From positions 1 through 39,153 of IMG/VR virus record IMGVR_UViG_3300033153_000778: a stretch of 39,153 nucleotides of DNA. One strand, written 5' to 3'. Position numbers and translations under genes: made by a program. Position 1 is the stretch's first letter; the number at the start of each line of letters is the position of its first letter. The notes under the pieces are model-generated. The model made no database searches and had not been told where the DNA came from. It saw only the letters and a program-made list of their open reading frames with translations. The DNA is from a virus. Below are positions 6,055 through 14,154 of this stretch, piece after piece.

Positions 6055-7542
6055 ATGTGCGGCATTGTTGGAATGATAGGATCGGGTATCGACTACGGTA
6101 TCAAGAAAGTATTTAAAGACCTACTTATTATTGACACTATAAGAGGGGGGGATAGCACTGGATTTATAGGGGTGGATGGAGATGACGTAGTGGTTGCAAA
6201 GAAAGCAACAGATGGGTACGCCTTCACTAACATGACCATGTTTACTAAGCAGATGTCTGCACTCTCTGGTGCTACCGCCTTGATAGGACACAACAGGTGG
6301 GCAACAAAGGGTAAGGTAACAGATGGTAACGCACACCCCTTCAAGAGTAAGGATACATATCTAGTACACAATGGCTCTCTTACAGGGACAGGGTGGTCTT
6401 ACGGAGCCAACTCATTACACAACGCATCACTCACAGATGTAGACAGTGAGGCTATATGTTTTAACATAGAGCATGAGGGTATCAAGGAGACAGTAGCTAA
6501 GCTCAATGGTGCCTTTGCACTGGTAGTATACAACGATACACTAGGTACCGTATCTTTCTTAAGGAATAAAGAACGACCGCTGTACTTCGCTGAGGTTAAG
6601 GGGCATGACATCCTCCTCTTTGCTAGTGAGGGTGGTATGCTTAGCCTAGTGTGTGAGAAACATGACATAGAACTACGTGAAGAACCTTGGTTGCTTAAGA
6701 CTAACATCATCATGTCCTTCAACGTCCATGAAAAGAAGGATGTATTAGGTACAAGGGATGTAGAGGAGGACATAGTTTACTATAAAGCCCCTGTCTACCA
6801 GTCATACAACAGGAGTGCCAACAGAAAAAAGTCAAGTGGGGTGACAACCTCCCCCCTCTCGTTGGAGCATCAGCGTGGGACTACTGGGGGTAGTGTTGTC
6901 CCTTTCACTAGACAAAAGAAAACCCTCACTGACTTCCAACTTAAGCAGGACGATAAGGTGTTCTTTGTACCTAAAACATTCAAACCCTTCGGTGCACAAA
7001 AGGGTGTCCTAGACCCTAAAGGTTCTATCACAGGTGTAGTATACGGAGGACTCTTAGATCCTAGAGAGATAGGTGAGGGTGTAGTGTACAGTAGAAGACG
7101 TAGCCTCTTTGCAGATATAAAGGGGAGCCTTGTTGAGGGGAACGTGAGTGGTGTATCCTACCCCTCTGGTATAGATAAGGGAGGTAGTGTCTGCCTCAGT
7201 GCAGGAGATAAACTAACGGATAAGCAAGCAGACGAGTACTGGAAAACCAAGAGCGACCTCGATGCACTTGAGGTAATGAAGGAGGAAGTAGATGATAGCA
7301 CCATCTTTCCCTTTCGTGGCCCCAATAATAATCCTATCAACGCTAGTAGGTTTACTCACCTCACCTTGGGGGGGTGCTGCATGTGCCTTGATCCTATCCC
7401 TGTTACTATAGCGTCATCCAAAGAGATATCATGGGTGTATGATGATCAACCTATGTGTAAATCTTGTACAGATTACTACACAGAGAGAGCAGAGGCAGAA
7501 GGGGAGAGCATGGATACATACCTAATGGGTGGTATACTATAA
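6055..7542 (+). CDS. Class II glutamine amidotransferase with C-terminal zinc-ribbon
   Basis: The N-terminal domain is an Ntn-hydrolase that releases ammonia from glutamine. Start 6055 is fixed because Met removal exposes Cys2 (MCGIVG), the family nucleophile, and AGGAGG lies just upstream. RGGDSTG (30-36), GHNRWATKG (78-86), NAHPF (92-96) and VHNGSL (104-109) are classic GlmS/PurF-type motifs. No synthase domain such as SIS or phosphoribosyltransferase follows. Instead there are about 250 residues I do not recognise, ending in two CxxC pairs (441/444 and 468/471), probably a zinc knuckle. Ammonia or a glutaminyl group may be passed to a neighbouring ligase. A distant paralogue role, such as transpeptidation, is possible. 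Confidence 0.9.
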   Translation: MCGIVGMIGSGIDYGIKKVFKDLLIIDTIRGGDSTGFIGVDGDDVVVAKKATDGYAFTNMTMFTKQMSALSGATALIGHNRWATKGKVTDGNAHPFKSKDTYLVHNGSLTGTGWSYGANSLHNASLTDVDSEAICFNIEHEGIKETVAKLNGAFALVVYNDTLGTVSFLRNKERPLYFAEVKGHDILLFASEGGMLSLVCEKHDIELREEPWLLKTNIIMSFNVHEKKDVLGTRDVEEDIVYYKAPVYQSYNRSANRKKSSGVTTSPLSLEHQRGTTGGSVVPFTRQKKTLTDFQLKQDDKVFFVPKTFKPFGAQKGVLDPKGSITGVVYGGLLDPREIGEGVVYSRRRSLFADIKGSLVEGNVSGVSYPSGIDKGGSVCLSAGDKLTDKQADEYWKTKSDLDALEVMKEEVDDSTIFPFRGPNNNPINASRFTHLTLGGCCMCLDPIPVTIASSKEISWVYDDQPMCKSCTDYYTERAEAEGESMDTYLMGGIL

Positions 7543-7563
7543 TTTAAGAGAGAGGAGAAGACT

Positions 7564-7902
7564 ATGTTAGTAGCAGTATATGGTAGCCTGAAGCAAGGCT
7601 ATGGTAACCACAGGTTACTGGAAACAAGTGAGTTCAAAGGGGGTACACAAACTAAACCAGAGTATACTATGTATAGTATGGGTGGGTTCCCTTGTATAAC
7701 AGAGGAAGGGGGTACATCTATAGAGATAGAGGTGTATGAGGTGGAAGACTCAGTGTTCAGTAGACTGGATCAACTAGAGGGATACCCTACCTTTTATAAT
7801 CGTAAGGAGATAGAGACAGAGTGGGGTGATGCATGGGTGTACTATATCAATGACCGTGCTTACCTTGGTAGACTTAACGTAGTGGAGAGTGGGAGGTGGT
7901 AG
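7564..7902 (+). CDS. Gamma-glutamylcyclotransferase-like protein
   Basis: A 112-residue single-domain protein of the GGCT/AIG2 fold, which turns gamma-glutamyl-amines into 5-oxoproline plus the free amine. The glycine-rich YGSLKQGYGN substrate loop (6-15) and the catalytic glutamate in LEGYP (Glu72) are both present, so activity is likely. GGAGAAG precedes the start. Next to two amidoligases it probably cuts or edits the same kind of gamma-amide bond that they form. The direction and true substrate are inference. Confidence 0.88.
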   Translation: MLVAVYGSLKQGYGNHRLLETSEFKGGTQTKPEYTMYSMGGFPCITEEGGTSIEIEVYEVEDSVFSRLDQLEGYPTFYNRKEIETEWGDAWVYYINDRAYLGRLNVVESGRW

Positions 7903-7903
7903 C

Positions 7904-8677
7904 ATGAGAGTCATGCCGTACAAGATAGGAAGTAAGAGTGCCAAGGCATTAGCTCAGGCACTGAGATGTAAGAGGATAAGGCACAACAGTACTACCTTTA
8001 CTAACAGACGTAATCATCTGATAGTTAACTGGGGTTTCAGTGGTATGTCTAGCTACCCACTATATAGGGTACTTAATAAGGTAGATGCTGTACTGTCTGC
8101 TAAGGATAAGAGACAGGCATTCCACATGTTCAGGGAACACAGTGTCATTACACCTGAGTGGACAACAGATAGGAGGGAAGCTCACGAGTGGTGGGCTGCC
8201 AATGAGACGGTGGTGTTAAGGCACAACCTCTATGGGCACAGTGGTGATGGGATTGAAGTAATGACAGGAGGTTCTTATGATGTTAGCCCTCTTGACTTCT
8301 TAATACCTAGCGCACCCCTCTATGTTAAGTACATAAAGAAACTATATGAGTACAGGTACCATGTGTTTGATGGGAGGGTAATAGACATACAACAGAAGAG
8401 GAAGAGACGTAGTGTTACAAATGATCAAGTCAACTATCAAGTTCGTAGTCATCATACTGGTTGGGTTTATTGTCGTGATGATGTACGTCATCGTAGTGGC
8501 CTTGAAGGTCTTGCTATCTCGGCTGTCTCAGCTCTCGGCTTGGACTTCGGAGCTGTAGATATAATATGGAATGAACGACAGCAACAGGGGTATGTACTGG
8601 AGGTTAACACAGCCTGTGGTTTGGAAGGAGAAACAGTAGAGATATATGCTAATGCTATAAGGGGGTATCGTGGATGA
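7904..8677 (+). CDS. ATP-grasp ligase
   Basis: ATP-grasp enzymes activate a carboxylate as acyl-phosphate and join it to an amine or thiol. The 257-residue protein keeps the signatures: a VVLRHNLYGHSGDG nucleotide loop near residue 105, a YVKYIKKLYEYRYHVF segment with the lysine and arginine that bind ATP, an ALGLDFGAVDI strand, and a VLEVNTACGLEG metal-binding loop near the end. An N-terminal domain of about 60 residues precedes them. The ATG at 7904 follows GGGAGG and lies one base after the preceding stop; a GTG at 7889 is less likely. It completes a set of three distinct carboxylate-amine ligases in the island. Confidence 0.85.
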   Translation: MRVMPYKIGSKSAKALAQALRCKRIRHNSTTFTNRRNHLIVNWGFSGMSSYPLYRVLNKVDAVLSAKDKRQAFHMFREHSVITPEWTTDRREAHEWWAANETVVLRHNLYGHSGDGIEVMTGGSYDVSPLDFLIPSAPLYVKYIKKLYEYRYHVFDGRVIDIQQKRKRRSVTNDQVNYQVRSHHTGWVYCRDDVRHRSGLEGLAISAVSALGLDFGAVDIIWNERQQQGYVLEVNTACGLEGETVEIYANAIRGYRG

Positions 8678-8831
8678 TAAAGACAAAGAGTTCTACCGTA
8701 CCGTATGGATAGATAACTGGGAAGAATCCTTTAATGTAGTGAAAGGAAGTAAAGAGGTAGGCACCCAATTACTACATGATTCTATTAAACGTATAAGAAA
8801 AGAGGAGAAAAGAAATGACACCAGCTTGTAA
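8670..8831 (+). CDS. Small protein with GTG start, 53 aa
   Basis: The frame opens at GTG inside the end of the ATP-grasp gene, with a G-rich site (AAGGGGG) before it, and closes inside the start of the next gene. It reads MDDKDKEFYRTVWIDNWEES and then a basic helix with RIRKEEKR. Highly charged, no known family. It bridges the island and the replication arm by overlapping both neighbours. Confidence 0.55.
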   Translation: MDDKDKEFYRTVWIDNWEESFNVVKGSKEVGTQLLHDSIKRIRKEEKRNDTSL

Positions 8832-9018
8832 AGAATTAGGTGAAGCGTTTCTGCATGATGAGTCGTACGCAAACTTATCTATAGAGGCTCTACTATATGT
8901 ACTAGTAAAAGAGGGTGGTATAGCAGAGATTCAGATGGTGCTAGATGGAGTTGATAATTTACTAAGGGAAGAAGAAATATTACAACTTAACACTAGACTT
9001 AGGGAACTAAGTAGGTAA
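8815..9018 (+). CDS. Small acidic helical protein, paralogue of the gene at 16497
   Basis: A 67-residue protein starting MTPACKELGEAF, with LSIEALLYVLV at about residues 21-31 and an acidic, leucine-rich helical tail. AGAGGAG precedes the ATG. The first 31 residues match the product of 16497-16658 (MTPSCKELALAF and LSIEAILWIIV), so the two genes came from one duplication. No family is recognised and the function is unknown. Confidence 0.75.
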   Translation: MTPACKELGEAFLHDESYANLSIEALLYVLVKEGGIAEIQMVLDGVDNLLREEEILQLNTRLRELSR

Positions 9019-9056
9019 CCTTGTTGTCTTATGAGATATAAACAGGAGGAATATGT

Positions 9057-9206
9057 ATGAAGGTAGCCAATGAAACTTATATATGTGAGCGATGTGAACG
9101 AGAGGTTAACCCTATGCACGGTAGTTGTGATGACTTAGAGTGCCCACTGTTTGACCCAAGGTACGAGGAGGAGGAAGAGGATGAGTGCCAAGAACGAGGA
9201 GTGTAA
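9057..9206 (+). CDS. Small zinc-ribbon-like protein, 49 aa
   Basis: Start 9057 has AGGAGG seven bases upstream. The product reads MKVANETYICERCEREV, giving a CxxC pair at residues 10/13, then Cys24 and Cys29 and a run of glutamates near the C-terminus. Four early cysteines fit one zinc site. It overlaps the next gene by 26 bases in another frame. No family is named; the overlap and ribosome site support it as real. Confidence 0.6.
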   Translation: MKVANETYICERCEREVNPMHGSCDDLECPLFDPRYEEEEEDECQERGV

Positions 9207-9408
9207 CTGTGACCAAGCGTTGAACCTTAAGGTCTCTTGTGAACGGTGGGCAAGGGAGTGTGATAGATTATCTGAGGAAAGTAAACGACAAGAGAGTCAC
9301 ATCAGTATAGTGGAAGCAGAGCTTAGGATAGCAGAAGAGTTGTTACAAAAAACACCCGTCTTTAATGAGTACCTGAACAGGTGTATCGCAGAGTGTGGAA
9401 GTGAGTAG
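9181..9408 (+). CDS. Small coiled-coil protein, 75 aa
   Basis: The ATG at 9181 is preferred over one at 9151 because a GAGGAGGAAGAGG purine run lies just before it. Residues about 25-60 form a strong heptad-like helix (SESHISIVEAELRIAEELL style), and early cysteines (CNC) may bind metal. It overlaps the start of the primase-helicase gene. Function unknown; a helper of the replisome is possible from position only. Confidence 0.65.
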   Translation: MSAKNEECNCDQALNLKVSCERWARECDRLSEESKRQESHISIVEAELRIAEELLQKTPVFNEYLNRCIAECGSE

Positions 9409-11116
9409 GTGTATATCCAAGGCTAGCTGCCCTGAGTGTGGTAGTGGCGATGGGGTACAAATCTTTGAGCAGCCTGATGGTAAGCGTGATGCCTACTGTT
9501 ATGCTTGTGACACTAAGTTTAATCAAGTGGATGCCCTGAATGTAGTGGCTAACACACGTAGTAGGGGGAGAGATAGCATTAGTAAACTAACAGTAGAAGA
9601 AGTAATGAAGTTCCAATCGAAAGACCTAAAGGACAGGCGGATACATCAGTCAACGCTTGATCACTTTGGTGTTAAGGTAGGACTCAACGGGGCAGATAGG
9701 GATAAGGTAGACCATCACTTCTACCCTGCTCATACTAAACAAGGGGAGTTAACAGGGTACAAGCAAAGGATTTGTGCCACTAAGGATTTCTATAAGGTAG
9801 GAGATACCAAGGGTTGTATACTCTTTGGACAGAGCCAGTGCCCTGCTAATAAGAAACTTTTTGTAACTGAGGGTGAGATAGATGCCATGGCTCTGTATCA
9901 GGTACTCCTTGATCGTATGCAAACTAAGTTCAAAGAGATGGGGTACCTACCTAGTGTAGTAGGTGTAACAAATGGAGCACAAGGTGCAGCTAACCAGCTA
10001 CTAGATAACATGGACTTCCTTAAGAAGTTCCAAGAGATTATCATAGTCTTTGACAACGATGAGCCGGGGCGTACCAGTGCTGAGAAGGTAGCTAAATCCT
10101 TAGACCATAAGGTATTACTTGCTACCCTACCCTTGAAGGATGCAGGGGAGATGTTACAAGAGGGTAAGGAAGCTGAGTTATACGGTGCAGTACTACGTGA
10201 AGCACAGCCCTATGAACCCGATGGTATACTCAATGCCTCTACTGCATGGGATAGATACAAAGAACGTAAGAGTGTAGAGTGCCACCCGTACCCATCACAG
10301 TTCACTGAGTTGAACAGTAAGACATATGGATGGAGATTCGGTAGTGTGGTCACGGTCACTAGTGGTAGTGGTATGGGTAAGACCTCATTCATGAGGGAAC
10401 TAGAGCATGATATACTTACTACTACTGAAGAGAAGGTAGCTATCATAGCACTAGAGGAAGACATAGGGGATAGCATCGAAGGGTTGATGGCTATTGAACT
10501 TAACAAACGTATCAGTTTACCTGATGTGGAGGTCAGTGATGAGGAAGAAGAAGCAGCATTTAAGAAGCTCTTTGAAGGAGAACGTGTTGAGATGTATGAC
10601 CATTTCGGGGGTATGGATGACACTGATTTGTTTAGCCGCATTAAGTACTTCAATACGTACCTCGGATGTAGGGTTGTGGTTCTTGATCATCTCTCTATTG
10701 TTATTAGTGAGGCTGCGGATCAGGGAGATGAGAGAAGAAGGATAGATGCAGTGATGACCAAGCTAGCTAAGATAGCTAAGTCCTTAGACATAGTTATATT
10801 CTTAGTAGTACATCTACGTAAGGCACCTCAAGGCAAGAGCTTTGAAGAGGGACACGTCCCTACTAGTGATGACCTACGTGGTAGTGGTAGTATTAAGCAG
10901 CTATCGTGGGATGTCATAGCCCTATCTAGGAACCAACAGGAAGAGGACAGTATCAAAAGGAATACTAGTGGTATACATGTACTCAAGTGTCGCTTCACTG
11001 GACGGACAGGGCCTGCTGGGTTCACGTTCTTTGATGAGAACACAGGTAGGATGATGGAAGCTAGTGACCCTAGCGTAGACGTAGATGAGTTTGAAGATGA
11101 AGGAGGAGAATTCTAA
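9395..11116 (+). CDS. Replicative primase-helicase (T7 gp4-like)
   Basis: This single chain makes RNA primers and unwinds DNA at the fork. The N-terminal zinc domain has Cys12, Cys15, Cys35 and Cys38. TOPRIM primase residues are EGEIDAM (160-165) and FDNDEPG (219-225). The RecA-like helicase has Walker A SGSGMGKT (323-330), Walker B VVVLD ending at Asp431, and a DDLRGSGSIKQ loop for DNA contact. Length (573) is near T7 gp4 (566). There is no ATG: GTG at 9395 or 9401 must be used, and the choice is open. It partners the split DNA polymerase downstream. Confidence 0.95.
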   Translation: MEVSRCISKASCPECGSGDGVQIFEQPDGKRDAYCYACDTKFNQVDALNVVANTRSRGRDSISKLTVEEVMKFQSKDLKDRRIHQSTLDHFGVKVGLNGADRDKVDHHFYPAHTKQGELTGYKQRICATKDFYKVGDTKGCILFGQSQCPANKKLFVTEGEIDAMALYQVLLDRMQTKFKEMGYLPSVVGVTNGAQGAANQLLDNMDFLKKFQEIIIVFDNDEPGRTSAEKVAKSLDHKVLLATLPLKDAGEMLQEGKEAELYGAVLREAQPYEPDGILNASTAWDRYKERKSVECHPYPSQFTELNSKTYGWRFGSVVTVTSGSGMGKTSFMRELEHDILTTTEEKVAIIALEEDIGDSIEGLMAIELNKRISLPDVEVSDEEEEAAFKKLFEGERVEMYDHFGGMDDTDLFSRIKYFNTYLGCRVVVLDHLSIVISEAADQGDERRRIDAVMTKLAKIAKSLDIVIFLVVHLRKAPQGKSFEEGHVPTSDDLRGSGSIKQLSWDVIALSRNQQEEDSIKRNTSGIHVLKCRFTGRTGPAGFTFFDENTGRMMEASDPSVDVDEFEDEGGEF

Positions 11117-11661
11117 TGTACATACTTAATAGGAGTGACAAGCACTTTAATATAGAGGCAGTAGAAGAGAAGTATAGTGCTACATACATGGGTATGTGGT
11201 GCTTAAGAACTATAAGTGAGCAGTGGGCTGAGGTACCATCATACATATTCTATACACCTAACCCTGATACATCCCTAGGTCACACCAATTACTTTGGTTT
11301 GTTTACCAGAGCAGGTACAACTTACATCACCAAGGGTGACAGTGCATTCACTGACCTCATAGGTGTAGTGAGTGACGAAGGGGAGGTAGTTATCTCTAGG
11401 TATAGGCATGATTACCACATCTCTAATGATGCGAGTGTATTCATAGATGGTGGAAGAGACTATACAAGGGCTGCTAAGCAGTCAGTAGATGTAGAGGTAC
11501 GGGACGGAGAGTTCTACATAGGAGGAGAGGTGTTAGAAAGGAAGACACCATGCCCCCAATGTGGTAACTGTGGTACACACAAGATGGATTGTTCACATGA
11601 ATGGGAGAAGAGACATGGTAACAGGCAGGCTAGAGAGCTGGCGGATACAACAGGTAACTAA
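11116..11661 (+). CDS. Unknown protein with C-terminal cysteine cluster, 181 aa
   Basis: The body is beta-rich with no recognised fold. Near residue 145 comes CPQCGNCGTHKMDCSHEW, a likely zinc-binding knuckle. The start overlaps the helicase stop by one base (TAATG) behind AGGAGG. Such cysteine tails often bind nucleic acid, but no function can be assigned. Confidence 0.75.
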   Translation: MYILNRSDKHFNIEAVEEKYSATYMGMWCLRTISEQWAEVPSYIFYTPNPDTSLGHTNYFGLFTRAGTTYITKGDSAFTDLIGVVSDEGEVVISRYRHDYHISNDASVFIDGGRDYTRAAKQSVDVEVRDGEFYIGGEVLERKTPCPQCGNCGTHKMDCSHEWEKRHGNRQARELADTTGN

Positions 11662-11827
11662 GAAAGAGTTTATCATCTGGGGGGAGGTGTATGAGGATGT
11701 ACACCAAAGATTCCATGACGGTCAACTAATACATACCTCTGGTATTAAGAACAAAAAGGTAAAAGAGGGAGACACAGTGGCAACTAGGAACAGTACGTAT
11801 CTCCTTGGTACAAAGAGGGGTAGATAA
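11615..11827 (+). CDS. Small hypothetical protein, 70 aa
   Basis: The ATG at 11615 follows GGAGAAGAGAC; in-frame starts at 11561 and 11597 lie deeper in the previous gene and lack a site. The product is basic, with an FIIWGEVYEDV strand and a C-terminal NSTYLLGTKRGR. It looks like a small beta-barrel or tag-like protein. Family unknown. It overlaps the genes on both sides. Confidence 0.6.
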   Translation: MVTGRLESWRIQQVTKKEFIIWGEVYEDVHQRFHDGQLIHTSGIKNKKVKEGDTVATRNSTYLLGTKRGR

Positions 11828-12009
11828 TGACAACGTATGTATTTAAGTGTCCGTGTGGTACAGAGGTGACAGAGAAGAGGAGGTTCGGAGACAATGAGCC
11901 ACCACCGTGCCACCACTGTGAACATGAGATGAAGCAGGTGATAGGAGGTAACCCCTTTATCCTTAAGGGTAAGGGTTGGTATAAGCCTAGCCACCATGAC
12001 CCTATGTGA
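11827..12009 (+). CDS. FmdB-like zinc-ribbon protein, 60 aa
   Basis: It starts MTTYVFKCPCG and has CxC and CxxC pairs (residues 8/10 and 28/31), with proline-rich PPPCHHC between them. That is the layout of the small FmdB-type zinc-ribbon family, whose members are putative regulators of unknown mechanism. The start overlaps the previous stop (TAATG). Confidence 0.65.
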   Translation: MTTYVFKCPCGTEVTEKRRFGDNEPPPCHHCEHEMKQVIGGNPFILKGKGWYKPSHHDPM

Positions 12010-12021
12010 GGAGGAGAAAAG

Positions 12022-12204
12022 ATGTATAGATATGATCCTGATGTTTACTATAACTCACCCTATATGACTAGAGAGGATGAAGGTGAATGGTGCAGGTACA
12101 CCGATGCTATGGATGAAATAACAGACCTAACAGAAATGAATAGGGAACTTGAGCGTGAATTATCTCAGGTTAAACAAGAGTTATTGGAACAGTACAATGG
12201 TTGA
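12022..12204 (+). CDS. Small acidic coiled-coil protein, 60 aa
   Basis: GAGGAGG stands eight bases before the ATG. The first 25 residues are rich in tyrosine and acidic residues; the last 30 form a heptad-like helix (EMNRELERELSQVKQELLEQ). No family is recognised. Its end overlaps the exonuclease gene start by eight bases, so it may be co-made with the polymerase subunits. Confidence 0.65.
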   Translation: MYRYDPDVYYNSPYMTREDEGEWCRYTDAMDEITDLTEMNRELERELSQVKQELLEQYNG

Positions 12205-12679
12205 TGTACTTATCTTTGATACGGAGGCTAATGGGTTACTACATGACGCAACAACGATGCACTGTGCAGTTACAAAGGGTAGCGAGGGGGTTACTAAGTA
12301 TTACCCTAGCGATATTAGGAGCTTCATGGATACTCTTAGTAATCTCCCTACTGATACTATCCTTGTCTGCCACAATCTTATAGGGTATGACCTACCCTTA
12401 ATGGAGAGACTATATGGATACAGACACGAAGGAAGAGTACTTGATACTCTTGTCTTCTCACGTCTACTTAACCCAGAAAGAAGTGGACGACATTCTCTTG
12501 GAGCATGGGGAGAACGACTTGGGCGAGGTAAGGTCGAGCATAACGATTGGGAATTCTTTAGTGAGGACATGTTATTTAGATGCTCTGAAGATGTAGAGAT
12601 AAATTACCTAGTATATAAATACTTAATGAAGGAGGGAGGTATAGATGAAGAGGAACTGGCTCAACTCCCTAGCTATTGA
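12197..12679 (+). CDS. DNA polymerase proofreading exonuclease domain as a separate protein
   Basis: This is the DnaQ-type 3'-5' exonuclease that normally forms the N-terminus of T7-like family A polymerases. The catalytic acids are present: Asp8 and Glu10 (FDTEANGL), Asp65 (NLIGYD) and Asp132 (CSED). At 160 residues it equals the isolated domain. The ATG at 12197 is preferred to one at 12149 because homology begins there. The stop lies inside the polymerase gene, 35 bases after that gene's ATG. It probably binds the polymerase subunit to proofread. Confidence 0.88.
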   Translation: MVDVLIFDTEANGLLHDATTMHCAVTKGSEGVTKYYPSDIRSFMDTLSNLPTDTILVCHNLIGYDLPLMERLYGYRHEGRVLDTLVFSRLLNPERSGRHSLGAWGERLGRGKVEHNDWEFFSEDMLFRCSEDVEINYLVYKYLMKEGGIDEEELAQLPSY

Positions 12680-13976
12680 GCACAGGGAAGCAAGGGTAAT
12701 AGAGGATCAAGCTAGCTATGGATGGCTCTTTGACACACAGAAGTGTAAGAGATACATATACTTCTTACGTGATAGGATGATAAGGGTAGACACTAAGCTA
12801 AGACCAGAGCTACCTAAGCGTGTGAGGCAGTACGGTGTCTCGGTAATGGAACCATTCAAGATGGATGGGCTACCGAAGAAGATGGTAGAGGACTGGGGTA
12901 TCACAGTCGAAGCCCCCTTCACCCGTATATACTTTGAAGATATGAATCTAGGTAGTGACAAGCAGTTAAAGGAGTACCTACTTAGTCTAGGTTGGAAGCC
13001 TACGATGTGGAACTATAGGAAGAAGGATACTATCAATGGTAAGAAGGGCGACCGCACAGGCCCTAAGCTCTCTGAAGAAGGGAAGCTTTGTCCTAACCTT
13101 GATAAGCTAGGTGGTAGCCTCGGGTCATCCCTCGTACTGTACCTCAAGTGTAAGCACCGCAAGGGTTTACTCGAAGGGTTACTCTCTCTCGTACGAGATG
13201 ATGGACGTATCAGTGCTGAAGCTAATACGATAGGGGCTGCCACACATAGGATGACACACAAGGGTATCGTTAACATACCGGGAGCCGGAGCATTCTATGG
13301 TACACCTATTAGAGGATTGTTTATATCTAAGAAGGGGTACAGTATAGTAGGGTGTGATAGCAAGGGTAACCAGATACGTATGCTATGTCACTACATGGGG
13401 GATGATGAGTACACTAAGCAGGTACTCACTGGAGATATACACACAGTACACCAAGAAGCAGCAGGTTTAAGCACCCGACCACAAGCCAAGACATTCTTCT
13501 ATGGATTTATATTTGGTAGTGGTGATGCTAAGACAGGTAAGATTGTTGGGGGTACTGCTAAGGATGGGGCTAGGTTAAAGGCAAGCTTCTTGTCTAAGTT
13601 ACCTAGGTTAAAATCACTAGTCAACAGGGTGAAGAAGAAGGTGGACACCGATGGGTACATACACGGATTAGACGGACGTAAGGTATATGTAGGGAGTAGC
13701 CATAAGGCATTAAATTATCTACTACAATCCGCTGAAGCTATCTATATGAAGTACGCACAGTGTTTACTATGGAAATGGATGAGGGTAGAGAAGCTAGATG
13801 CACACTATGTAGCTACTATCCATGATGAATTTCAATTAGAAGTGAGGGACGATCATGTACCAAGAGTAAAAGAGTTAGCACTAAAGGCAATGCTTAAGGC
13901 AGGGACACACTTAGGTATCTCATTACCCATGGAGGGAGACGTTAAGGTAGGTAAATCATGGGCAGGGACACACTAA
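12645..13976 (+). CDS. Family A DNA polymerase, polymerase domain
   Basis: A 443-residue chain with the palm, fingers and thumb of a T7 gp5-like polymerase but no exonuclease domain. Motif A is VGCDSKGNQIRML with the metal-binding Asp238. Motif B is RPQAKTFFYGFIFG with Arg278, Lys282 and Tyr286. Motif C is ATIHDEF with Asp394. In motif A the usual glutamate (Glu480 in T7, Glu710 in E. coli Pol I) is Gln243. A strong AGGAGGGAGG site stands eight bases before the ATG, inside the exonuclease gene, so separate translation is intended. Tyr286 predicts easy dideoxynucleotide use, as in T7. Confidence 0.93.
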   Translation: MKRNWLNSLAIEHREARVIEDQASYGWLFDTQKCKRYIYFLRDRMIRVDTKLRPELPKRVRQYGVSVMEPFKMDGLPKKMVEDWGITVEAPFTRIYFEDMNLGSDKQLKEYLLSLGWKPTMWNYRKKDTINGKKGDRTGPKLSEEGKLCPNLDKLGGSLGSSLVLYLKCKHRKGLLEGLLSLVRDDGRISAEANTIGAATHRMTHKGIVNIPGAGAFYGTPIRGLFISKKGYSIVGCDSKGNQIRMLCHYMGDDEYTKQVLTGDIHTVHQEAAGLSTRPQAKTFFYGFIFGSGDAKTGKIVGGTAKDGARLKASFLSKLPRLKSLVNRVKKKVDTDGYIHGLDGRKVYVGSSHKALNYLLQSAEAIYMKYAQCLLWKWMRVEKLDAHYVATIHDEFQLEVRDDHVPRVKELALKAMLKAGTHLGISLPMEGDVKVGKSWAGTH

Positions 13977-14128
13977 AGAAGGTAGGGCTTATGCTATTAG
14001 GTGCAGGCATAGCCTTGGTTATCACAGCACTGATGGAGAGGCCACAGGTACACATAATACATTTCATACCACATGCACCACAACAAATCCAAGAACAGGG
14101 GAACTTTCCAAGTGACCCAAGTGTCTAA
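13958..14128 (+). CDS. Small membrane protein, 56 aa
   Basis: The frame opens inside the end of the polymerase gene after AAGGTAGG. It has a basic N-terminus (MGRDTLKK), one membrane span at about residues 9-25 (GLMLLGAGIALVITAL) and a histidine- and proline-rich tail. One span with a polar tail fits a holin-like or spanin-like piece or a host-membrane effector; none can be chosen. Confidence 0.6.
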   Translation: MGRDTLKKVGLMLLGAGIALVITALMERPQVHIIHFIPHAPQQIQEQGNFPSDPSV

Positions 14129-14154
14129 GCTATTAACAACAAAGGAGTTGACAA

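Noticed and set aside
12660-12690. Sequencing error splitting the polymerase
   Set aside because: A strong ribosome site and ATG for the second gene make a real split more likely, though an error cannot be fully excluded.
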